Assembly (NCBI RefSeq): GCF_000258175.1
Contig: NZ_JH636049.1
Location: 4,317,482 to 4,381,481, forward strand
DNA: 64,000 nt
Direction: 5' to 3'
From: Saccharomonospora xinjiangensis XJ-54
GTDB lineage: Bacteria > Actinomycetota > Actinomycetes > Mycobacteriales > Pseudonocardiaceae
Every line of letters begins with the position of its first letter. Within the stretch, counting starts at the first letter, position 1. The position numbers and the translations under genes are program-made. Positions 9,748 through 17,687 of the stretch are shown here, in pieces. The notes under the pieces were generated by a model. The model made no database searches. It was not told the DNA's origin and saw only the letters and a program-made list of their open reading frames with translations.

Positions 9748-11709
9748 ATGAGCGTTCCGGAGTCCTATTCGTACGGTCCCTACCACGGAGGGCCCGATCC
9801 GCTCGCCCCGCCTGCCGACCTGCGCGAGGCGATCGAGGAGATCGGCTCCGAGGTCATGGCTGGCGCGTCTCCTGCCTCGGCGCTCGACGAGCTGCTGCGG
9901 CGGGGCACCCGCTCGATGACGGGGCTCGACGAGCTGACACGACAGCTGTGGCAGCGGCGCGCGGACATCCAGCGCAGGCACCGGCTCGACGGCACGCTCC
10001 TCGAGGCGCGGCGCCTGCTCGACGAGGCCGTGGCGTCCGAACGGCTGGCCGCGTCCGCCGAGGACTCCGACGAGGCCAGGTTCCGGCAGGCGAGGCTCGA
10101 CGCACTGCCCTCGGGAACGGCTGCCGCCGTCAGCGAACTCGCCGACTACGAGTGGGCCACCGAGGAAGGGCGGCGCGCCTACGAGCAGATCCGCGAGTTG
10201 CTGGGGCAGCAGTTGCTGCGGTCGCGGTTCGAGGGGATGGCCGAGGCGCTGCGCTCGACGTCGCCGGAGGACGTGGAACGCCTCAACCGCATGCTGGCCG
10301 ACCTCAACGCGCTGCTCACCGCGCACGCGCGGGGATTCGACGACATCGACCGGCGGTTCGCCGAGTTCCTGCGCAGGCACGGCGAGTACTTCCCGGAGAA
10401 GCCCCGCGACATCGACGAGCTGATCGACCTGCTCGCGGCGAGGGCATCGGCGGCACAGCGCATGCTGAACTCGATGACGCTGGAGCAACGGCAGGAGCTG
10501 GCCGAACTGTCGCGGCAGGCGTTCGGGGACCAGCGCATCGCCCAGCAGCTGTCCCAGCTCGACGACCGGCTCAAAGCACTGCGGCCGGGGCAGGACTGGA
10601 CGTCGTCCGGCCGGTTCCGGGGCGATGATCCCCTCGGGCTCGCCGAGGGTGCGAGGGCCATGGTCGATCTGTCCGAACTGGACGCGCTGGCCGAGCAGCT
10701 CTCCCAGGGCTACCCCGGCGCGAGACTCGAGGACATCGACGTCGAGGCGCTGCGGCGACAGCTCGGACCCGCCGCCGCCGTCTCCGCGCGTAAGCTGTCC
10801 GAACTCGAACGCGAACTCCGCGAGCAGGGACTCCTGGAACGCGCTCCCGACGGCGCGCTTCGCCTCACGCCGAGGGCGCTGCGCAGACTCGGGGAGACCG
10901 CGCTCGCCGACGTCGTCCGGTCACTGCGCACCCACACCGGCAGGCGCGACACCGCGTCGGCGGGAGCGGCAGGCGAACCCACCGGGTCCACCCGGGCGTG
11001 GCAGTTCGGCGACAGCGAGCCGTGGGCCGTCCCGCAGACCGTGCGTAACGCCGTGCTGCGCTCGGCGGCGGGCGACAGCTCCGGCGCGGTCCGGCTTCAA
11101 GTGTCCGATGTGGAGGTCGTCGAGACCGAGCATCGCGCGAGGGCGGCCGTGGCATTGTGTGTGGACACGTCGTGGTCGATGGTCGCCGAAGGCCGATGGC
11201 TTCCCATGAAACGCACGGCGCTGGCCCTGCACCACCTGATCTCGACCCGGTTCCGGACAGACGCGCTGCACGTCGTGACGTTCGGCCGTCACGCCCGGTC
11301 GGTGCGGATCGAGGAACTCGTCGGCCTCGAAGGGACCTGGGAGCAGGGCACCAACGCCCACCACGCGCTGCTGCTCGCCCAGCGGCACCTGCGGCGCCAT
11401 CCCGACGCCACACCCGTCGTGCTGATGATCACAGACGGGGAACCGACGGCACACCTCGACGCCGACGGCAGCGCCGAGTTCGCCTACCCGCCGAGCCCGC
11501 GAACGCTCGCAGCGACACTGTCCGAAGTGGATCGGATCGCGAGGCTGGGCGCGGCGTTCACCGTGTTCCGGCTCGGCGACGAGCCGAGGCTGGCGGCGTT
11601 CGTGGACGCGCTGGCGCGCCGCTGCGGCGGCCGCGTCGTGGCCCCGGATGCCGACGGCCTCGGCGCGGCCGTCGTGGGCGACTACCTCCGCCACCGCCGG
11701 AACCGCTGA
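9748..11709 (+). CDS. VWA-domain partner of the AAA+ ATPase (Rv0959-like)
   Basis: The 653-aa protein has a long helical, charged N-terminal part (residues 1 to about 440) with many Arg, Glu and Leu residues. A C-terminal VWA domain follows. Its MIDAS motif is DTSWSM (Asp-x-Ser-x-Ser), with the later VLMITDGEPTAHL. There are no membrane segments, so it is probably cytosolic. The ATG at 9748 follows GAGGTGAGG at a suitable distance. The gene is translated just after the ATPase gene and the two most likely form one AAA/VWA complex, comparable to RavA-ViaA. Its client is unknown. Confidence 0.88.
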   Translation: MSVPESYSYGPYHGGPDPLAPPADLREAIEEIGSEVMAGASPASALDELLRRGTRSMTGLDELTRQLWQRRADIQRRHRLDGTLLEARRLLDEAVASERLAASAEDSDEARFRQARLDALPSGTAAAVSELADYEWATEEGRRAYEQIRELLGQQLLRSRFEGMAEALRSTSPEDVERLNRMLADLNALLTAHARGFDDIDRRFAEFLRRHGEYFPEKPRDIDELIDLLAARASAAQRMLNSMTLEQRQELAELSRQAFGDQRIAQQLSQLDDRLKALRPGQDWTSSGRFRGDDPLGLAEGARAMVDLSELDALAEQLSQGYPGARLEDIDVEALRRQLGPAAAVSARKLSELERELREQGLLERAPDGALRLTPRALRRLGETALADVVRSLRTHTGRRDTASAGAAGEPTGSTRAWQFGDSEPWAVPQTVRNAVLRSAAGDSSGAVRLQVSDVEVVETEHRARAAVALCVDTSWSMVAEGRWLPMKRTALALHHLISTRFRTDALHVVTFGRHARSVRIEELVGLEGTWEQGTNAHHALLLAQRHLRRHPDATPVVLMITDGEPTAHLDADGSAEFAYPPSPRTLAATLSEVDRIARLGAAFTVFRLGDEPRLAAFVDALARRCGGRVVAPDADGLGAAVVGDYLRHRRNR

Positions 11710-11732
11710 TCCCAGAGCCGCACTATGCCGGC

Positions 11733-11935
11733 GTGTCCGCACTTCCTGCACGCGTGCTGGCACTTCCCGCGCGTGCGTTGGCACTTCCCGCACGCGTGCC
11801 CGCACTCTGCGCGCGCGTGTTGGCACTTCGCGCGTGTGTTGGCACCTTGCGCACGTGTGTCGGCACTTCGTGCGCGTCTGCCCGCAGTTCGTTCAGCCGT
11901 GTCCGCACTTCGTGTACACGTGCTGGCAGTCAGCC
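11733..11935 (+). repeat. Degenerate tandem array of a 21-bp repeat, about ten units
   Basis: Units begin at 11733, 11754, 11775, 11796, 11817, 11836, 11857, 11878, 11899 and 11920. The consensus core is GTGTCCGCACTTCCCGC; one unit is 19 bp. The array starts 23 nt after the VWA stop codon and fills most of the 331-bp gap before the MFS pseudogene. Read in the direction of the upstream gene it is C-rich (about ten C to five G per unit). All frames are nearly open across it, but no coding signal is seen. Confidence 0.9.
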
Positions 11936-12040
11936 TGCTCCGTGAGCGGTGCCGCTGAGCTGGCAGGCCGTGGCGGCTTCGCCGCCGGGCGATGCGAAAA
12001 CAGGGTGCGGAGCCTCGCCGCTGGTCGCTAGCGTCGGCGC

Positions 12041-13205
12041 GTGCCCCATGGCTTGTCGTTCTCGGCGCGGGGAGCGCTCGCGTTCTACGCCGACGACTAC
12101 GTCGGCGCAGGAGTCATGCCGGAGATCGCCCACGATCTCGATGTGAGCGCCGCGACGGCGGGGCAGTTGGTGACCGCCTTCTCGTTGACCATCGCGATCG
12201 CCTCGCCGATCATCGCCATCGGGGCCGGGCGAATCACCGGCCGAGCGGTGCTGATCGCAGCGGCCGCGGTGTTCACCCTCGCCAACGCGCTCGCTCCGGG
12301 CTAGCCGGTGCTGCTGGCGCTCCGGGTACTCGCGGCGCTGGCCGCCGCGGCGGCGACACCGGCGCTGTTCGCCACGGCCGCCTCACTCGCGCCACCCGAG
12401 CGGATCGGGCGGTATGTCGCGGTGGTGGCGTTCGGGGTGACCGGCGCGATCGCCCGTCGGTGTGCCCGAGGGCACCTGGGTCGGCGGCGCGTTCGGATGG
12501 AGGGCCACGTTCGCGCTCATGGCGCTCGCCGGGGCTGCGTTCGGCGTGGTGGTCAGGTTCGTGCTGCCCGCGGACACAGGCGCGCGGGCTCCGCTACCGG
12601 TGCGGCGCCGGCTCGCCATCCTGACCCGGCCTGCGGTGTCCCTCGGACTTGCCGCGAACCTCGTGCTCATGCTCGGGTCGATGACGGTGCTGACGTATCT
12701 CGCTCCCTACGTGGGTGTGCTGGCGGACGCGGGGCCGGGGGAGCGGGGTGCGCTCTTCGCCGTGGCCGGTGTGGCGGGGATGCTCGGAATCTGGGCCGAA
12801 GGCGTGGCGACCGACCGCTGGGGTCCAGATCGGACGCTGGTCACCGGTGTGGCGGCGTTCGTGGCGGCGATGGCGGCACTGCTCGCGCTGTGGTCGTGGC
12901 GCCCGGCGTCGCTCGTGGTGCTCTTGCCGGTGGTCGCGGTGTGGGGTGGCACCGCCTTCTGGAACTCTCCCGCGGTGCAGCGAGACTCCACGGGTTTGGC
13001 GGGGCCTGCTGCCACACAGGCGCTCGCGCTCAACACGTCGGGCACCTATCTCGGCGTGGCGGCGGGCGGCGCGATCGGCGGCGGTGTGCTCGCTGCCGGT
13101 GGTCTGGCCCATCCTCCCGTTGTGGCCGCAGCAGCGGGCCTTGTGGCACTGGTCCTGTTCGTCGCCGCGCGCCGAGCAGCCTCCGAATCGTCAACCGTTG
13201 ATTGA
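12041..13205 (+). pseudogene. MFS (DHA1-type) drug transporter, disrupted
   Basis: The conceptual protein is a major facilitator with typical helices. TAG at 12302-12304 interrupts the frame (FTLANALAPG, stop, PVLLALRVLAAL). An extra C at about 12455 shifts the frame (TGAIA, then VGVPEGTWVGGAFGW resumes in another frame). A third shift near 12070 is possible, because APWLVVLGAG is read in a different frame just before ALAFYADDYVGAG. The rest, to base 13205, encodes six to seven clear helices ending ARRAASES. TAGCGT (12029-12034) six nt before the GTG at 12041 suggests the promoter remains. Either a true pseudogene or accumulated sequence errors could explain this; two or three independent lesions favour decay. 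Confidence 0.82.
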
Positions 13206-13235
13206 CGATTCGGAGGCTGTCAACCTATCGTTGAC
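13181..13235 (+). promoter_or_regulatory. clpC2 promoter with nested operators
   Basis: A perfect 14-bp inverted repeat (CTCCGAATCGTCAA, 13181-13194, with 13202-13215) has a 7-bp spacer. A second palindrome, GTCAAC-CTATC-GTTGAC, lies at 13219-13235. A promoter overlays them: -35 TTGACG (13202-13207), an 18-bp spacer, and -10 TATCGT (13226-13231), six nt before the ATG at 13238. The second palindrome covers the -10 element. This is the arrangement expected for autorepression by the adjacent HTH-containing ClpC2; the first repeat could also act as a terminator for the MFS gene. Confidence 0.65.
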
Positions 13236-13237
13236 GC

Positions 13238-13978
13238 ATGGCGAAGAACATGCCCACAATCAGACTCGACGACCTCATCGAGGCGATCAAGAACGCCCGC
13301 TCGGACGTGCTGGAGCAGCTGTCGGACGCCGTTATGCTCGCCGAACATCTCGGCGAGGTGTCGGACCACCTCATCGGGCACTTCGTTGACCAAGCGCGGC
13401 GCTCGGGCGCGTCCTGGACCGACATCGGCAAGAGCATGGGCGTCAGCAAGCAGGCGGTGCAGAAACGGTTCGTCAACAAGGCGGGGCCTCTCGACCCGGC
13501 CGAGGGATTCCAGCGCTTCACACCGCGTGCCCGCAGCGCCGTCATGGCGGCGCAGGAGGAGGCGCGAGCCGCAGGAAATCCCACCATCGCCCCGGCACAC
13601 CTCGCGCTCGGCCTGCTCAACGATCCCGTGTCGCTCGCGGTCGTCATCCTCGGTGAACAGGGAGTGAGCACGGAGGCAATGCGCCAGGCGGTGACCTCGG
13701 CGCTGCCGGAACGCCAGAGCGAGGTCCCCGATCTCATTCCCTACGACCAGGACGCCCGGAAGGTCCTCGAACTGACGTTCCGCCAGGCGCTGCGCATGGG
13801 ACACAACTACATCGGCACCGAGCACATCCTGCTCGCCCTGCTGGACGCCGAGGACGGTGCGGGGCCGCTTTCCGGGCTCGGACTGACGAAGGAAGCGGTC
13901 GAGCGGGCCGTCGCCGCACATCTGGAAGCCATGGTGGGGTCGGCGCAGGACTCGGATTCGGGCTCCGGCTCGGCCTGA
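13238..13978 (+). CDS. clpC2: ClpC2-like protein: HTH plus Clp N-terminal domain, no ATPase
   Basis: The 246-aa protein has two parts. Residues 1-75 form a helix-turn-helix region (SWTDIGKSMGVSKQAVQKRF). Residues 88-240 form a double Clp_N domain (FTPRARSAVMAAQEEA, HLALGLL, ARKVLELTFRQAL, GHNYIGTEHILLALL). There is no Walker motif. This is the organisation of M. tuberculosis ClpC2 (Rv2667), reported to bind ClpC1-directed antibiotics such as cyclomarin through its Clp_N domain, shielding ClpC1, and to regulate its own gene. Nested palindromes over the promoter agree with autoregulation here. The mRNA is probably leaderless. Confidence 0.88.
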   Translation: MAKNMPTIRLDDLIEAIKNARSDVLEQLSDAVMLAEHLGEVSDHLIGHFVDQARRSGASWTDIGKSMGVSKQAVQKRFVNKAGPLDPAEGFQRFTPRARSAVMAAQEEARAAGNPTIAPAHLALGLLNDPVSLAVVILGEQGVSTEAMRQAVTSALPERQSEVPDLIPYDQDARKVLELTFRQALRMGHNYIGTEHILLALLDAEDGAGPLSGLGLTKEAVERAVAAHLEAMVGSAQDSDSGSGSA

Positions 13979-14009
13979 CGTGGCCCTGTCGTGACGTCGT
14001 AGCGCCGGT

Positions 14010-14072
14010 GTGTCCGCACGCCGTGCACCCGTGTCCGCAGGCTATGTGCGGGTGTTGGCAGTTTCGGTACGG
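14010..14072 (+). repeat. Three degenerate 21-bp units after clpC2
   Basis: Units start at 14010, 14031 and 14052 in the forward orientation (GTGTCCGCA...). They begin 31 nt after the clpC2 stop. They match the family at 11733-11935 and 57226-57288. At 14083-14110 a 9-bp inverted repeat (CGTGTCCGC / GCGGACACG) marks the point where the orientation flips to the next array. Confidence 0.8.
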
Positions 14073-14100
14073 GGGGGGGTGGCGTGTCCGCGCCGGAGGC

Positions 14101-14268
14101 TGCGGACACGCGTGCGGGAAGTGCGGACACGCGTGCGGGAAGTGCGGACACGCGTGCGGGAAGTGCGGACACGCGTGCGGGAAGTGCGGACACGCGTGCG
14201 GGAAGTGCGGACACGCGTGCGGGAAGTGCGGACACGCGTGCGGGAAGTGCGGACACGCGTGCGGGAAG
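14101..14268 (-). repeat. Eight identical 21-bp tandem repeats
   Basis: Eight perfect copies start at 14101 and every 21 bp to 14248. The plus-strand unit contains GCGGACACGCGTGCGGG and centres on the 8-bp palindrome CACGCGTG. The orientation is opposite to the other arrays, and the last unit directly abuts the stop codon of the minus-strand subtilase (14269-14271). Read from that gene the array has the same polarity as the other members do from theirs. There are no spacers, so it is not a CRISPR. Confidence 0.97.
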
Positions 14269-15498
14269 TCAGGGGGCTTGCACCAGGCCCGATCCCACAT
14301 CGGTGGACGGCAGGGGGAGCCTGTGCGCCGACTGTCCGAGCCTGGCCCAGAGTTCCCACCCGCGTGCGCCGTGCTTCTCGGCGATGAGCGCGGCCACTCC
14401 GGCCACATGCGGGGTTGCCATGCTGGTGCCGCTGATCGAATGGTATTTCTCCGGCAGCGTCCAGCTGGAGTGAACGTTCACGCCGGGTGCGACGAGATCG
14501 ACGGCGCCGTTCGGATCGACCGTGCCGCACGAGAAGTTGGCCACCGCGAGCGAGGCGTCAACAGCACCCACGGCGAGGATCGAGGGGCAGTTCGCCGGAT
14601 GGCTCACCGGGGCGAGTACTCCGCCTGTGCGGTCGCTCTCGTTGCCTGCCGCGGCCACGATCAACGTATTGCGCCGCATCGCCCTGCGTGCCACCGTCTC
14701 GAACGTCTCCGAGTGCGGCTCGCCGGGCCGGGTGGGGGAGCCGAGGGACAGTGACACCACGGCGCATCCGCTGCTGACCGCCCACGCGATGCCTGCGAGG
14801 ATGTCGCCGTCCGTTCCGGTGCCCGCGTTGCTGAGTACCTTCCCCGCGTAGATCTCCGCCCCGGGGGCGACGCCGTAGCCGGGCCCTTCCTCCGAGGCGT
14901 GCGGGCCGCATGCCGTGCCGATGCAGTGAGTGCCGTGGCCGTGCCCGTCCTCGACGTCCTCACCCTCTACAAAGGATCGTGTCTCGACTTCCCTTTCCGC
15001 GAAGTCGGGGTGGTCCACGGTGAATCCCGTGTCGAGCACCGCGACCCGGACGCCTGCGCCGGTGGCGGTTCCGGATCCGGCGCCGATCGCCCGCAGTCCC
15101 CAGGTCAGCGGGGACTCGGCGAGGGCGGAGTGGGCAGAACCCCCTGTGGTGTCCTGCCCGCTTTCGCCGGGCTCGGCCGGTGGTGCCGAGTAGGCCCTGA
15201 CCACGCGTTCCGGCTCCACTCGCGCGAGCGGCCCATGCTCGGCGGTGGCGCGGAGCAACGCGTCGGCCTGATCGTGTGCGGCCCTGACGACCGCGACACC
15301 GAGGTCGTGCAGCAGCAACCCGTCGGCGCCGCTCAGTGAATCGGCGGCGCCGTAGCTGGTGACATCGGCCGTGCTGGCCGCGCGAACGCCCGCCACCCGC
15401 GCCATCGTCCTCAGCGCGGCTGCGGCGGAATCCTCCTGCAACAGGATCAGGTAGCGGCCGGTCTCCTCGCCGTTGCCGGTGTTGTTCGTCGTGGACAT
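14269..15498 (-). CDS. Subtilisin-like serine peptidase (S8) without signal peptide
   Basis: The 409-aa protein carries the S8 catalytic triad: Asp156 (VAVLDTGF), His188 (GHGHGTH) and Ser359 (GTSMATPHVAG), with oxyanion Asn286 (AAAGNES). Residues 15-105 resemble an I9-type inhibitor prodomain (RYLILLQEDSAA...). No signal peptide or membrane anchor is seen at the N-terminus (MSTTNNTGNGEETG), so it may act in the cytosol or leave by another route. Its stop codon touches the perfect 21-bp repeat array. The substrate is unknown. It differs from the secreted subtilase at 62283-63710. Confidence 0.9.
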   Translation of the reverse strand: MSTTNNTGNGEETGRYLILLQEDSAAAALRTMARVAGVRAASTADVTSYGAADSLSGADGLLLHDLGVAVVRAAHDQADALLRATAEHGPLARVEPERVVRAYSAPPAEPGESGQDTTGGSAHSALAESPLTWGLRAIGAGSGTATGAGVRVAVLDTGFTVDHPDFAEREVETRSFVEGEDVEDGHGHGTHCIGTACGPHASEEGPGYGVAPGAEIYAGKVLSNAGTGTDGDILAGIAWAVSSGCAVVSLSLGSPTRPGEPHSETFETVARRAMRRNTLIVAAAGNESDRTGGVLAPVSHPANCPSILAVGAVDASLAVANFSCGTVDPNGAVDLVAPGVNVHSSWTLPEKYHSISGTSMATPHVAGVAALIAEKHGARGWELWARLGQSAHRLPLPSTDVGSGLVQAP

Positions 15499-15642
15499 CA
15501 GGCACCCCTCTTTCCGGTAGAGACCGCGGAGGTCCGGACGAGCCCGTCTGTCCAGACTAGGTAAGGAACGTCACCGTGTCGTTACGCTAGGCGGGTTGAC
15601 TGTCACGGTGAGTGGCTGCATGTCTCCGGGTGAGTCACCGGG

Positions 15643-17010
15643 TCAGCCCCGTTCTCTGTGACGCGGGGTGGCCACGATCCGGGCTCCGCGTGCCGGCACC
15701 ATCGTGATGTTGCGGGCCTTGGCGGGTTCCGGGCGGAGCCGCTCAGGTGCGACGTGGTGCCTGCGGAGCACGGCCCGGAGCATGATGACCGACTCCAGCA
15801 GGGAGAAGCTGGCACCGAGACACCGGCGAACACCTCCGCCGAACGGAAACCACGTGCCGGAAGGTGGCCCGCCGTCAAGGAAACGGCCGGGGCGGAACCG
15901 GTGAGGGTCGCTGTGGTGGGAGTCGTCGGCATGGACCAGTGAGATCGACGGCATCACCGTGTGGCCAGCGGGGATGCGCAGGTCGCCGATCTGAATGTCG
16001 GAGGTGAGCTTGCGCGCCACCTCCGCGATCACCGGGTGCAGTCGCATGGCCTCCTTGACGACCGCTTCGAGGTACTTGTCGTCGTCGGCGCCGTCACCGT
16101 CCGCCGCGCGGGTCGCCTTCGCGAGTTCGGACGGGTGGCGGGCGAGTTCGTGCAACGCCCAGGCGAGTGTGGTTGCCGTGGTTTCGTGGCCTGCCAGCAA
16201 CAACGTGACGAGTTGGTCGCGCAGTTCCGCGTCGGTGAGCGGGGTCTCCCCGGCTGCGGTGGGGACGGTGAGCAGGCGCGACAGCACGTCCCTGCGCAGG
16301 TCGAGGTCGGGCGCTTTCCTGCGTTCGGCGATCTCGCTGTAGAGGAGCCGGTCCATCGCGTGCTGCGCGAGGGCGTAGCGCCGCCACGGTCCCTTGCCGT
16401 GAAGGCGAGGGTTGTACCAGCCGATCAGCTCGATCGGCCCGACGTTGACGACCCGCCGCAGCAGGCGCCGCAACTCGTCCAGTCGCGGCCCCTTGGCGAC
16501 GCCGAACACCACCCGCAGGATGACTTCGAGGGTGAGTGCCTGCATCCTCGCGTGGGCCGGGAACGCGTGGCCCTCGGGCCAGCGGCGTGCCTCCGCCTCG
16601 GCCAGTTCGGTGATCATCTCGCGGTAGCCGCGCAGTGAGGCGCCCGCGAACGCGGGCATGAGCAGCTTGCGGGCTCGCAGGTGCACGTCCTCGTCGGTGA
16701 GCAGCACGGAGTGCTCGCCCATCACGGGTTTGAGGATCATGTTGCCCTCACCGGCGTGGAACACGGAGGCAGGCCCCGCGAACACGGCCTTGATGTGCTC
16801 GACGTCGGAGAGGACGACGACCGACCGTTCGGGGTAGACGTGCAGCCGGACCACGTCGCCGTAGCGGCGCCGCAGGGAGGGAAGCCAGTGCTGCCGGAAG
16901 AGCCCGAAGATCGCGGTCTGGACGAGGATCGGCAGGCGAGGGCCTGGGGGTTCGCGAGTCGCGGTCAGGTTGTCGAGTCGTACGACGGGCTGTGTGATGT
17001 CGGTCGCCAT
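15643..17010 (-). CDS. Cytochrome P450
   Basis: The 455-aa protein has the P450 signatures in order: the I-helix oxygen motif AGHETT (274-279), the K-helix Glu320-x-x-Arg323, and the heme-binding loop FPFGGGVRRCLGA with thiolate Cys397. It is soluble, needs external redox partners, and resembles the bacterial CYP102/CYP110-like group in sequence style (PPGPRLPI at the start). Its ATG at 17010 is six nt after TATAAA on the minus strand, so it may be leaderless. It is divergent from a TetR gene with a palindrome between them and is probably repressed by that regulator. The substrate is unknown. Confidence 0.92.
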   Translation of the reverse strand: MATDITQPVVRLDNLTATREPPGPRLPILVQTAIFGLFRQHWLPSLRRRYGDVVRLHVYPERSVVVLSDVEHIKAVFAGPASVFHAGEGNMILKPVMGEHSVLLTDEDVHLRARKLLMPAFAGASLRGYREMITELAEAEARRWPEGHAFPAHARMQALTLEVILRVVFGVAKGPRLDELRRLLRRVVNVGPIELIGWYNPRLHGKGPWRRYALAQHAMDRLLYSEIAERRKAPDLDLRRDVLSRLLTVPTAAGETPLTDAELRDQLVTLLLAGHETTATTLAWALHELARHPSELAKATRAADGDGADDDKYLEAVVKEAMRLHPVIAEVARKLTSDIQIGDLRIPAGHTVMPSISLVHADDSHHSDPHRFRPGRFLDGGPPSGTWFPFGGGVRRCLGASFSLLESVIMLRAVLRRHHVAPERLRPEPAKARNITMVPARGARIVATPRHRERG

Positions 17011-17019
17011 GAGTAGTTT

Positions 17020-17033
17020 TATACGCCCGTATA
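17020..17033. promoter_or_regulatory. 14-bp palindromic operator between the P450 and tetR genes
   Basis: TATACG-CC-CGTATA is a perfect palindrome in the 60-bp divergent intergenic region. It overlaps the -10 hexamer of the P450 promoter (TATAAA on the minus strand, 17017-17022) and a TATAGA (17030-17035) that could serve the tetR gene. This is a strong candidate binding site for the adjacent TetR protein. Confidence 0.65.
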
Positions 17034-17070
17034 GATCTTGGTGTCCACACCGTGCCGTACTCTTTTGCCC

Positions 17071-17661
17071 GTGGGCCACCGGCAAGATCTGCTCGCCGCC
17101 GCGCGGCGGCTGTTGCGCACCAAGGGATACGCGCGGATCACCGCACGCGACCTCGTTGCCGAGTCGGACACGAACCTGGCGTCGATCGGCTACCACTTCG
17201 GCTCGAAGGAAGGGTTGCTGAACGAAGCACTCGGCGAGGCCGTCGAGGAGTGGACGGTGCAGCTCGCCCGCGTCGCGATGGCCGACCCCGACGCCTCGAC
17301 AGCCGAAAGGGGCATCTCCGCGTGGTCGGCGATGCTCGAAGGGCTCGACGGTCACCGCGAACTCGCCGTCGCATACCTGGAGGCGCTGGCGCAGGCCGAG
17401 CGGGATCCGGTGGTGCGGGAGCAGTTCGCGAGGCAGTACCGCCGGTGCAGGGAGCGGGTGGCCGAACTCGTCGCCGAGTCTCTCGGGGACGGGACCACGG
17501 CCGACGATCCGAAGGTCAGGACGATCGCCGGTTTCGTCATCGCCGTCTGTGACGGCCTCGCCGTGCAGTGGGTCCTCGATCCGGAGGAATCCCCGTCGCC
17601 CACCGAGCTCAGGGAAGGGCTCGAACGCTTCTGGCGGCCGGTCCACCACGCGGACCGGTGA
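17071..17661 (+). CDS. TetR family regulator of the divergent P450
   Basis: The 196-aa protein begins GHRQDLLAAARRLLRTKGYARITARDLVAES, with recognition helix NLASIGYHFGSKEGLL. It has a helical C-terminal ligand domain ending near WRPVHHADR. The GTG at 17071 was preferred because homologues commonly begin GHRE/Q at this point; a GTG at 17041, six nt after TATAGA, would add ten residues and fit a leaderless start. It is divergent from the P450 gene across a palindrome, the classic layout of a repressor controlling its neighbour and itself. The ligand is unknown. Confidence 0.88.
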   Translation: MGHRQDLLAAARRLLRTKGYARITARDLVAESDTNLASIGYHFGSKEGLLNEALGEAVEEWTVQLARVAMADPDASTAERGISAWSAMLEGLDGHRELAVAYLEALAQAERDPVVREQFARQYRRCRERVAELVAESLGDGTTADDPKVRTIAGFVIAVCDGLAVQWVLDPEESPSPTELREGLERFWRPVHHADR

Positions 17662-17687
17662 ACCCGCAACCCGCATAGGGTTGAGGT

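Noticed and set aside
11733..14268. CRISPR-like array
   Set aside because: Units are directly adjacent with no unique spacers, and no cas gene is near; the RecB-like gene at 26 kb is a housekeeping Rv2119-type protein.
14084..14473. Open frames across the 21-bp array that would encode heptapeptide repeats such as CGHACGK, including a metal-binding look-alike
   Set aside because: A 21-bp unit without stops keeps all six frames open, so periodic peptides follow automatically. There is no start with a ribosome site and the other arrays of the family do not keep any frame.
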